Positions 54,187 through 61,106 of a stretch of 64,000 nt of DNA are shown here, piece by piece. Numbering within the stretch: position 1 is the first letter of the stretch; each line of letters opens with the position of its first letter. The stretch is taken from the NCBI RefSeq assembly GCF_008014675.1, contig NZ_VOXD01000026.1:34477-98476 (forward strand). The letters run 5' to 3'. The notes beneath the pieces are model-generated. The model was not told the origin of the DNA, ran no database searches, and worked only from the letters and a program-made list of their open reading frames with translations. This DNA comes from Neolewinella aurantiaca (GTDB taxonomy: Bacteria; Bacteroidota; Bacteroidia; Chitinophagales; Saprospiraceae). A program made the translations under genes and the position numbers.

Positions 54187-54759
54187 TTAACCGAGCCATT
54201 TACCCTGAAACTCCGCTCCTTCTTTGCTCATCACGACGTCGAGCAATGCACCTGCGTCCGCGCCCGTATGCATCAGTTCCGCGTGGGCATCCTTGAGGAA
54301 TCTCTCCGCGACCATGTGGCCGAGTAAAGCGGAAAGGTGATCATAGTAGCCATTTACGTTGTAAAGCCCGCAGTGTTTTTGATGGATACCAAGCTGCGTC
54401 CAGGTAAAGACCTCGATGATCTCTTCCAGAGTTCCGATGCCGCCGGGCATCGCGATGAAAGCGTCGGATGCCTCGGCCATCGCCAGTTTGCGTTCGTGCA
54501 TCGTCTCGGTGACGATCAATTCCGTCAGGCCGGTGTGGCCTACTTCCATATCGACAAGAAACTGAGGAATCACGCCGAGTACGGTGCCGCCCAGGCGCAG
54601 CACTTCGTCGGCTACCGTTCCCATCAGGCCGACGGAGCCGGCCCCGTAAACCAGGCGTAAATTCCGCTCAACAATGGCGGCAGCCATGGCCTTAGCGGCT
54701 TCGGCATAAACGGGATCGGCACCAGACGAGGAACCACAAAATATAGCTACAGATTGCAT
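54187..54759 (-). CDS. LOG family protein
   Basis: 190 aa from the ATG at 54759 (a TTG at 54780 is not needed by the family). Lysine-decarboxylase-like fold. Motifs: IFCGSSSGADPVYAEAA, YGAGSVGLMGTVAD, GGTVLGVIPQFL and MPGGIGTLEEIIEVFTWTQLGIHQK (PGGxGTxxE near residue 105). LOG proteins release adenine-type cytokinins or AMP-ribose fragments. A dispersed-element copy encodes TGADAGA in the C-terminal region. Confidence 0.92.
   Translation of the reverse strand: MQSVAIFCGSSSGADPVYAEAAKAMAAAIVERNLRLVYGAGSVGLMGTVADEVLRLGGTVLGVIPQFLVDMEVGHTGLTELIVTETMHERKLAMAEASDAFIAMPGGIGTLEEIIEVFTWTQLGIHQKHCGLYNVNGYYDHLSALLGHMVAERFLKDAHAELMHTGADAGALLDVVMSKEGAEFQGKWLG
54247..54265 (-). repeat. Dispersed element, copy 16, in frame inside the LOG gene
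   Basis: Minus strand GGGCGCGGACGCAGGTGCA, identical to the core. Read as TGADAGA (L follows), the same frame as in pheS. Confidence 0.85.
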
Positions 54760-54776
54760 AGGTCGTTTTTTGGCCG

Positions 54777-54784
54777 GCAAGGTA
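54777..54784 (-). promoter_or_regulatory. Weak -7-like box near the LOG start
   Basis: TACCTTGC on the minus strand, 17 nt before the ATG at 54759. One base differs from TAnnTTTG and the next base varies. Confidence 0.3.
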
Positions 54785-54809
54785 GGAACATCGGGCAGAA
54801 CTCAGGAAG

Positions 54810-55571
54810 TTACTCCCCAAACTCAAGTTCCTGGTAAGACGCATATAACTCTTCTGCTCCGGCAAGGTCACCTGACGGCGGTAGCGTACGAATGGGCGCA
54901 GTATTGCCCTCCAGCAATTCAGTAATCAATGCCTGACAGCACCTTGCCTCGGCAGCGTAGCCGAACGTAAAATGATCACTGAGTTCTGCGGTCATTACCT
55001 CAAGAATTTCACACAGGCTCTCCGCAGGCCGGCGCCCGCCGTAAGAAGCCCGAACGCTGCGCAAATAGGCGGACAGCGGCCAGTAGAGGATGCCATCGTA
55101 CCCATTGGGAGAAAGAAAGAAAAGAGCCTCCCCCATCCGTAAAATATCGGTCTCATTTGCGTAGGGACGGCGCTCCAGCAACTGGCGCAGAAGGTCCGAC
55201 ACCACCTCGTAAAAATCGAAGTCGAACCGGTCACGTTCCTGGCTCAGCTGACCAATTACGAACATCGTAAAGTTGTGGATCTCAGTCCGGGGCAGATGCT
55301 CAAGGGCCAGGGCCAGCTCCGGTACATCCTCAATGCGGCAACGGGTAAAACGACTGTTGAACCGCCCGGTGTAAGCAGAAAACAGCCGGTGGCAGAGGCG
55401 CAATCCGACTGCATCCGTATTGATGGCAAACGTATAGCCAACCTGCGGTTGGCGCCAGAAAGTGAACCGATCAACCCGCCTTGAAAGGCGGTCGACCCGC
55501 CGGGCCAGGAAAGCAGAAAAGACTGCGGAAAAACGGTCAGAGGAAAGTGTACTAATGGGTAAAAGAGGCAT
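54810..55571 (-). CDS. Conserved-looking hypothetical protein
   Basis: 253 aa, no signal peptide or membrane helix. It is largely helical with aromatic and charged runs (RFSAVFSAFLARRVDRLSRRVDRF, FMFVIGQLSQERDRFDFDF-like region around 100-120, DGILYWPLSAYLRSVRASYGG). No family recognised. Preceded on its strand by an AT-rich region with two copies of AATGAAACTTA (near 55621 and 55650) that might be a regulatory site. Confidence 0.65.
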   Translation of the reverse strand: MPLLPISTLSSDRFSAVFSAFLARRVDRLSRRVDRFTFWRQPQVGYTFAINTDAVGLRLCHRLFSAYTGRFNSRFTRCRIEDVPELALALEHLPRTEIHNFTMFVIGQLSQERDRFDFDFYEVVSDLLRQLLERRPYANETDILRMGEALFFLSPNGYDGILYWPLSAYLRSVRASYGGRRPAESLCEILEVMTAELSDHFTFGYAAEARCCQALITELLEGNTAPIRTLPPSGDLAGAEELYASYQELEFGE

Positions 55572-55792
55572 TCCAGCAAAGTGTTTGGTGTTTACTCAAA
55601 GATACAACATTACAAACAAAAATGAAACTTAAATGTGCATTTTATTTGCAATGAAACTTATTTGATTACACAAAACACGTTCTCAACTCCCTCATTCTCA
55701 TTTTAGTCTTATACTCCTTGCCGGCCGGTCACAAAAACCTCTCTATTTTACGCCCACCATTGCCCCGCTGACTACACCTGAGTCAGAGGCAT

Positions 55793-56344
55793 TTGAGTTT
55801 GAACAAACCAAACAATTCTCCAACTATCGATACGCTGTACCTTCCTTCTCCTTCAGACTTTCTTACGGCCCTCTTCAATGAATTGGAACGATCCCCAGGC
55901 CTTCTGGACCACCTTCAACTCGATCACCTGTGCTACCGCGTGGAAACCACAGAGCGCTACGAAGAACTCAAATCCGCGCTGCTGCAAGACAACGAGCTGT
56001 TAGTCGAATCCCCAATCAAAGGCCGTCAGATTTCCACCTTCCGTATGGCGGAGCCCTTTCAGTTTCGGGGCAGAGATATCTGGCTGTTAGAATTGCCGGA
56101 ACCCAAGCCAGGCAGCCCCTACCCGGAAGGTTGGGAACACGTTGAGTTTGTTACCGACCGGCCACTGGCAGCGTTCTCCGACTGGATCACAGAACATCTG
56201 GGCATTCAGGAGACCGATATCGACCGCTCAGGCGTAAACAAGCCCCTGAACGCAGACCTGCGGCTGCGGTTGAAAGGAGGTCTCAGCGTTAAATTTCACG
56301 AACTGCCATTGGATGAGGTAATCCGGATAGAGCTGGGAGGTTAA
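55793..56344 (+). CDS. YecM-like / VOC-fold protein
   Basis: 183 aa from a TTG at 55793. Features of the YecM family (PF06185) are HLQLDHLCYRVETTERYEELKSAL, ISTFRMAEPFQF, LLELPEPKPGSPYPEGWEHVEFVT and RLKGGLSVKFHELPL. It is likely a glyoxalase-like metal-binding fold; the function in the family is unclear. No partner genes adjacent. Confidence 0.85.
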   Translation: MSLNKPNNSPTIDTLYLPSPSDFLTALFNELERSPGLLDHLQLDHLCYRVETTERYEELKSALLQDNELLVESPIKGRQISTFRMAEPFQFRGRDIWLLELPEPKPGSPYPEGWEHVEFVTDRPLAAFSDWITEHLGIQETDIDRSGVNKPLNADLRLRLKGGLSVKFHELPLDEVIRIELGG

Positions 56345-56518
56345 CAACCTCTGGCAACTATGTTAAGCCCTGAACAATTATAACATTTTGGGAAAATTCC
56401 GGATGAGTAAAAATGAATTCCACGCGTTTACAACTCGTAATCCTTTGGTTTTTATCTGGTTTGCTGTACAACAAATGGCTGCGACCTGACCTTCTATTCT
56501 TACAACCTCTATTTGCCC

Positions 56519-57442
56519 ATGAATCGCCGTAACTTCCTCACCACCACTGCCATTACTGCTCTGTCCGCCGCGCCAATGACCCGCCTGTTCACCAGGGGGT
56601 ACCGGCCTGCGGCCGATCCAAAACTCACGATGCTGCGTGGCAACGTTGGATACTACACCAACCGGGGTGGCACCATCGGTGTGTACCTTCCCGGTGGTAT
56701 GCCTGAGGGTGGAGTTATTGTCGACACCCAGTTTCCGGATGCTGCCAATACACTTTTGGCAATGCTGAAGGAAAAAGGCAAACTCACTCAATTCGGTGTA
56801 TTGGCCAACACCCACCACCACGGAGACCATACTTCTGGCAATACCGTTTTTGCGGGCCTCGCCGGAACGCACGTCAGCCACGAGCGGGCTAAACAAAACC
56901 TGATCGACAGCCTCGCCCAAAAAGGAGAAGAAGGGTCTGTTGCGCTGCCCTCCACCACTTTCGATGGCAGCTGGAGTACCAACCTGCCCGACGGCAAAGA
57001 ATCCATCAGTCTCAATTACTTCGGTAAAGCCCACACCGGTGGCGACGCGGTGGTACATTTCGAAAACGCAAACGTTGCTCACCTGGGCGATCTGCTCTTC
57101 AACCGGCGCTTCCCCTACATTGATCCGGAGGCGGGCGGCAACATCGTGAACTGGCCCAACGTACTTAAAGACATTCGTAAAGCCTATAACAAAGACACCC
57201 TCTTCATTTTTGGCCATGCCGCCGATGACTACCCGGTAGTAGGTACCTCTGCCGACATCAAGGCTTTTGAGCTGTACCTGAAATCGCTGCGCAGATACGT
57301 GAAGAAGGAAACGAAAAGAGGTACCAGCCTTGAAGAATTGAAGAAGAAAACCACTATCATCCCCGGAGCTCCCGAGTGGAAATTCGGAGAAAAACTCCGG
57401 GATGTAAACCTGGAAGTGATGTACAAGCAACTCAAGCGATAG
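56519..57442 (+). CDS. Exported MBL-fold metallo-hydrolase
   Basis: 307 aa. The N-terminus MNRRNFLTTTAITALSAAP suggests a Tat signal (RRNFL). The metallo-beta-lactamase motif THHHGDHTSG lies at about 98-107 and a later His is in FGKAHTGGDAVVHFENANVAHLGD. Also DTLFIFGHA. Family members hydrolyse lactones, thioesters or antibiotics; substrate unknown. ATG 56519 used rather than the TTG at 56513. Confidence 0.9.
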   Translation: MNRRNFLTTTAITALSAAPMTRLFTRGYRPAADPKLTMLRGNVGYYTNRGGTIGVYLPGGMPEGGVIVDTQFPDAANTLLAMLKEKGKLTQFGVLANTHHHGDHTSGNTVFAGLAGTHVSHERAKQNLIDSLAQKGEEGSVALPSTTFDGSWSTNLPDGKESISLNYFGKAHTGGDAVVHFENANVAHLGDLLFNRRFPYIDPEAGGNIVNWPNVLKDIRKAYNKDTLFIFGHAADDYPVVGTSADIKAFELYLKSLRRYVKKETKRGTSLEELKKKTTIIPGAPEWKFGEKLRDVNLEVMYKQLKR

Positions 57443-57512
57443 CCAGGTTGACCTCTGGTTAAATCACTGCGATGTTCCCTGGCTGATACCGCTGAACAAC
57501 GCAGAGGTTGCT

Positions 57513-58205
57513 TTACCAACTCACCGCTTCGCCGTCGCGGAAGAAGCCACCGTTGGGGCCATCTTTGGGGATGAGCGCAGCCCAAACGATGGAAGCAGCG
57601 CCTTCGGAAACATCGCGGGGGGCATCCTGCCCGCCCATCGCTGTACGCACCCAGCCGGGGCAAACGGAGTTCACCTTCACTTTTGTGCCTTCAAGGTCAG
57701 CGGCCATCTTCAGGGTTACCATGTTGAGGGCACATTTCGACATGGAGTACGCCGGCGTACCGGGCCATGAATCCTTGAACGACCCCGAGCTGCTGGAAAC
57801 ATTGACGATTCGTCCTGCGTCACTCTTTTCCAGCAGCGGCATCAGTGCTTTGCTCACCCGCCAGGGCCCGAGGGTGTTAACGCGGAAGGCTTCTTCGACG
57901 ATGCTGAAATCAGCGTTCAGGGTATTCTGGTAGGTATCGTAATGAATGCCGGCGTTATTGACGAGAACATCCAGGTGATCGTATTTCTCCAGAAGGTATT
58001 CGGTTAATTCGGCTATGCTTTGGCCGTCGGCGACGTCGAGTTGGTGAAAGTCGACGTCGAGGCCTTCAGCACGAAATTCTTCGGCTACGGATCGGCCTGC
58101 TTCCGAGCGGCTGGTCAGGATCACTTTGAAGCTTTTTTTGGCGAGTTGGCGGGCGGTTTCTTTGCCGAGGCCCCGGTTCGCGCCGGTTACTAGTGCGGTT
58201 TGCAT
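57513..58205 (-). CDS. Short-chain dehydrogenase/reductase
   Basis: 230 aa. NAD(P) motif TGANRGLGKETARQL at the start, NNAG (VLVNNAGIHYD), a catalytic Ser-Tyr-Lys set in VNVSSSSGSF and AYSMSKCAL, and PGWVRTAMGG near the end. The ATG at 58205 was chosen over longer in-frame starts that lack the Rossmann start. Carbonyl reductase-like; substrate unknown. Confidence 0.93.
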   Translation of the reverse strand: MQTALVTGANRGLGKETARQLAKKSFKVILTSRSEAGRSVAEEFRAEGLDVDFHQLDVADGQSIAELTEYLLEKYDHLDVLVNNAGIHYDTYQNTLNADFSIVEEAFRVNTLGPWRVSKALMPLLEKSDAGRIVNVSSSSGSFKDSWPGTPAYSMSKCALNMVTLKMAADLEGTKVKVNSVCPGWVRTAMGGQDAPRDVSEGAASIVWAALIPKDGPNGGFFRDGEAVSW

Positions 58206-58302
58206 ATTGGTTCTTTGGTTGGTTGGAATTTTGGTTCGTTTGGGTTTCGTACGCAGGGAGTTCGTTGTCAGTCCGCTCACTGAAAGAGCTTCAGGACGGA
58301 CG

Positions 58303-59385
58303 CTAAGACAGCGCCTGCGACACCAGCTCGTGGAAGCGGTGTACGCCCGTTTCCCGCGTCGGCGAGAAGCGCCCTGTATCGTAGAAGCGGGATTTGAGGC
58401 CGCGCTGTACGGCTTCCACCACAAACTCATCCTCCCGTTCCGTCTTCTCGGCAAGTTGTGCTCCGTTCATGAGACCGAAAGTTTCCATATCGTGGATATA
58501 GTAAAGGAACTCTACCTTGGTGAACGTGGAAGTTACCGGCCGCACAACGTTGAACTGGATGCCCCAGGGGTAAACGTTGAGCATGAAGTTCGGATAAGCC
58601 CAAATATAGTAAGCCGTAACGTCGCGGCCGTAATCAGGATGTCCTTCGGGTAGGTCGAAGGTAAAGTCGGTCCCGCTGGCGTAGCCGATCTGCGTCACGA
58701 CCTGTTCGTAGCATTCGGTGGTATAACTGCCGTAATCGAGAAGCGCGCCAAGGTCGTTGTGGACGAAAGGGACGTGGAAACCTTCCATGTAATTATCGAT
58801 GTACAAAGCCCAGTGGGCGCTTACGTTGTACACCTTCGTCAGCTCGGGGCGGAAGGTGAAGGATTCGATGTCGAGGAAGTAAAGCCGTTCGTCCAGCCGG
58901 CGGGTGATGGCGTCAAAATCAATGCGCGGGTCGGGGCTCGTGAAGAGGAATTGCCGCCATTTCCTGAGGGGTAATTCGTGGAGGTGATCGCAGGGGCGGG
59001 GGAAGTCTTCGGCTTCTTTGAACTCGGGCATGTACTCGAACTTTCCGTCGAGCGAGAAGCGGCGACCGTGGTACTTGCAGGTGATTTTGCGCGCCTGCGT
59101 TGGGTGCTGGGCCAGCAGCATCCCCCGGTGGGTGCAGACGTTGGAGAGGCACTTCACCCCATCATCGGTTTTAGACAGCAGCAGCGGTTCGTCGAGGTAA
59201 TTCTCCAGCAGCCAGACGGGGTGAATGTTTTCTGGCCCGGCGAAGAGGCGTTGTTCGTCGCCCAGGAACTGCCAGCTGCGGGCGAAGATTTTTTCCTTCG
59301 CAGCCTCCCAGGGCGCAGGGTTGGTATAAAAATCAGCAGGCAGAGTCTCGGCTTTCCGGATATCGGGGTTAATCGAATTGTTCAT
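58303..59385 (-). CDS. Rieske non-heme iron oxygenase alpha-subunit type
   Basis: 360 aa. Rieske [2Fe-2S] motif CTHRG (near 82) and CKYHG (near 102). Catalytic-domain iron ligands are plausible in NYMEGFHVPFVH, as in aromatic ring-hydroxylating or carnitine/choline monooxygenases. The substrate is unknown. No reductase gene adjacent. A TAACTTTA -7-like box lies 4 nt before the ATG, and an unusual long palindrome sits farther upstream. Confidence 0.92.
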   Translation of the reverse strand: MNNSINPDIRKAETLPADFYTNPAPWEAAKEKIFARSWQFLGDEQRLFAGPENIHPVWLLENYLDEPLLLSKTDDGVKCLSNVCTHRGMLLAQHPTQARKITCKYHGRRFSLDGKFEYMPEFKEAEDFPRPCDHLHELPLRKWRQFLFTSPDPRIDFDAITRRLDERLYFLDIESFTFRPELTKVYNVSAHWALYIDNYMEGFHVPFVHNDLGALLDYGSYTTECYEQVVTQIGYASGTDFTFDLPEGHPDYGRDVTAYYIWAYPNFMLNVYPWGIQFNVVRPVTSTFTKVEFLYYIHDMETFGLMNGAQLAEKTEREDEFVVEAVQRGLKSRFYDTGRFSPTRETGVHRFHELVSQALS

Positions 59386-59389
59386 GGGC

Positions 59390-59397
59390 TAAAGTTA
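59390..59397 (-). promoter_or_regulatory. -7-like box 4 nt before the Rieske ATG
   Basis: TAACTTTA on the minus strand, then GCCC, then ATG. Third example in the window of a -7-like box four bases from a start codon. Confidence 0.4.
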
Positions 59398-59435
59398 TGG
59401 TTTTACCCGGCTCCCACCCTGCTCTTCAAAAGCGT

Positions 59436-59493
59436 TTTTTGCATCCTGCGTTCGCGCCAAAAAGCCATTTGGCGCGAGCGCAGGATGCAAGGA
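59436..59493. repeat. Long palindrome built from two inverted element copies
   Basis: Left arm TGCATCCTGCGTTCGCGCC at 59440-59458, right arm GGCGCGAGCGCAGGATGCA at 59471-59489, with AAAAAGCCATTT between; flanking bases extend the match. One mismatch. This is a variant with an extra T (GCATCCTGCG for GCACCTGCG) in both arms. The right copy is followed by AGGAAAGTTGA. It lies upstream of the Rieske gene. Confidence 0.88.
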
Positions 59494-59525
59494 AAGTTGA
59501 CCGGCACAGCTCGTTGCAAAAAGGG

Positions 59526-59780
59526 TTAAGCTATCCGCTTATTCCTGTTTGTCCACCGCCGCCAAAGGGCTGCGGCCGACACCAAAAACCACACTCCTTC
59601 CAATAAAACGAAAGGCAGGTACTCCATGAGCACCGACGCGAGGCATGCCAGGAACGCCCCGGTGAAGTTGAGCAGCACGTAGGTCAGGTCATCGGTGTCG
59701 AGCCACTTGCGGAGGTTGAAGAAGTAGGCCAGCAAAATCAGGGAAACGCCGGCAAAGCCCAAATAATCTGTTGGTGTCAT
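59526..59780 (-). CDS. Small CBU_0592-like membrane protein
   Basis: 84 aa with three helices (DYLGFAGVSLILLAYFFNL, LTYVLLNFTGAFLACLASV, LPFVLLEGVWFLVSAAAL) and a basic end (RRWTNRNKR). Length and the pattern YLGFxGVxLILxAYFxxL fit the CBU_0592 family of small inner-membrane proteins of unknown function. It starts close to the palindrome region only on its 3' side. Confidence 0.82.
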   Translation of the reverse strand: MTPTDYLGFAGVSLILLAYFFNLRKWLDTDDLTYVLLNFTGAFLACLASVLMEYLPFVLLEGVWFLVSAAALWRRWTNRNKRIA

Positions 59781-59943
59781 GATCGGTATATTTTAGCTTG
59801 GTCAAATCAAAATGTCCGGAAATTACCCCGGTTGCAAATGCTACGGTCTGGCGAGGCACTATTGGATATAAATGGACCCCACCGATAAATATCGATAATT
59901 TACCGCCCATCGCTGCGCCAGGCGTCCTGGCGGAACAAAAAAA

Positions 59944-59966
59944 GCCTCCCGGATATTCCGGGAGGC
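59944..59966 (-). terminator. Terminator of the SDR gene at 60002
   Basis: Perfect stem GCCTCCCGGA/TCCGGGAGGC with TAT loop. On the minus strand it is followed by TTTTTTTGTT. Confidence 0.9.
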
Positions 59967-60001
59967 CGTGGTCATATTCATTATCGGAAACGCGCCAATG
60001 A

Positions 60002-60904
60002 TTAGACGGTTGTCAGGTCCTCTTTTAAAATTTCGACATTGCTTTGGTAAGCGGTTGCTTTGGTGAGTTCTTCCCAGGTTTCGAGTTGCTTGCGCTCGCG
60101 CTGCATTTGTTTGTCGATGTTGTCGTAAGCATCCAAGCCGAGGGCGAGGAAGAGCGGCGGATTTTCCACTTCGGTGATTTTGAGCATGGCTTTGGCGGCT
60201 TTGGCCGGGTCGCCCTGTTCATCGTCGAACTCTTCGTACTGTCCGCCGAGGTTTTCCATCACTTTTTCACGGATGGGCTTATAGGCTTCGATCTTGTTCT
60301 TCGCTTCAGCCAGGGAGCGGCCACCGAAGTCGGTACGGAACACGCCCGGTTCGACCAGGATTACTTTGATGCCGAACGGAGCGACTTCCTGCGCAAGTCC
60401 TTTACTTAGTCCTTCCAGTGCGTGCTTAGTGGAGGAATAGAGGCCGAAAGCGGGGAAAGATATGCGTCCTGCTACGGACGACATGTTCAGGATAGTACCA
60501 GATTGCTGCTCGCGCATGATCGGGAGTACCTCCTGCGTGAGACGGATCAACCCAAAGATATTGACGTTGAATTGCGCCATTATTTCTTTAGTGGAAAATT
60601 CCTCCAGTGCGCCGAAAGTGCCGTAACCAGCGTTGTTGTGCAGCACGTCGATGCGGCCGAATTTATCCGTTGCCTGCTTCACTGCGCTAACAATCTGATC
60701 CTCTTCGAGGACGTCGAGTGGCAATGACAGTGCGGTTTCAGGATAATCTTTTTCGAAATGCTTCACGTCGTCGACGTTACGACTGGTAGCTACCACTTTG
60801 TAGCCTTTTTCCAGAAGGAGCTTGGCTTGTTCTTCGCCGAAGCCTGAAGAAGCACCGGTTATGAACCACACTGTTTCGGATGGATTTGATTTGAAGTCAG
60901 ACAT
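60002..60904 (-). CDS. Short-chain dehydrogenase/reductase
   Basis: 300 aa. N-terminal TGASSGFGEEQAKLLLEKG, NNAGYGTFGAL, MSSVAGR, catalytic YSSTKHALEG and PGVFRTDFGG are typical of the SDR family acting on small carbonyl compounds. Followed on its strand by a perfect hairpin plus T run. Divergent from the cysteine-repeat gene. Confidence 0.93.
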   Translation of the reverse strand: MSDFKSNPSETVWFITGASSGFGEEQAKLLLEKGYKVVATSRNVDDVKHFEKDYPETALSLPLDVLEEDQIVSAVKQATDKFGRIDVLHNNAGYGTFGALEEFSTKEIMAQFNVNIFGLIRLTQEVLPIMREQQSGTILNMSSVAGRISFPAFGLYSSTKHALEGLSKGLAQEVAPFGIKVILVEPGVFRTDFGGRSLAEAKNKIEAYKPIREKVMENLGGQYEEFDDEQGDPAKAAKAMLKITEVENPPLFLALGLDAYDNIDKQMQRERKQLETWEELTKATAYQSNVEILKEDLTTV

Positions 60905-61106
60905 AATCTTAATATTTGGTTAGGCTACTGTAACGGCCACAGAGAGCTGGCTGTTCGAACACCTTAACTTCTTCGCCAACTGCAACGCAGTATTCGGTTC
61001 GGTGCAATTTGTTTGAAAGATTTTTCTACTTATCTTACCATACCGTAACGAACTCACATTCAGTGTAATCTATGGGTAAGTACTATTTCACACAAGCACA
61101 CCCTAC

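Noticed and set aside
59798..60001. 67-codon plus-strand frame in the gap before the SDR gene
   Set aside because: It reads through the SDR terminator hairpin and shows no family features.
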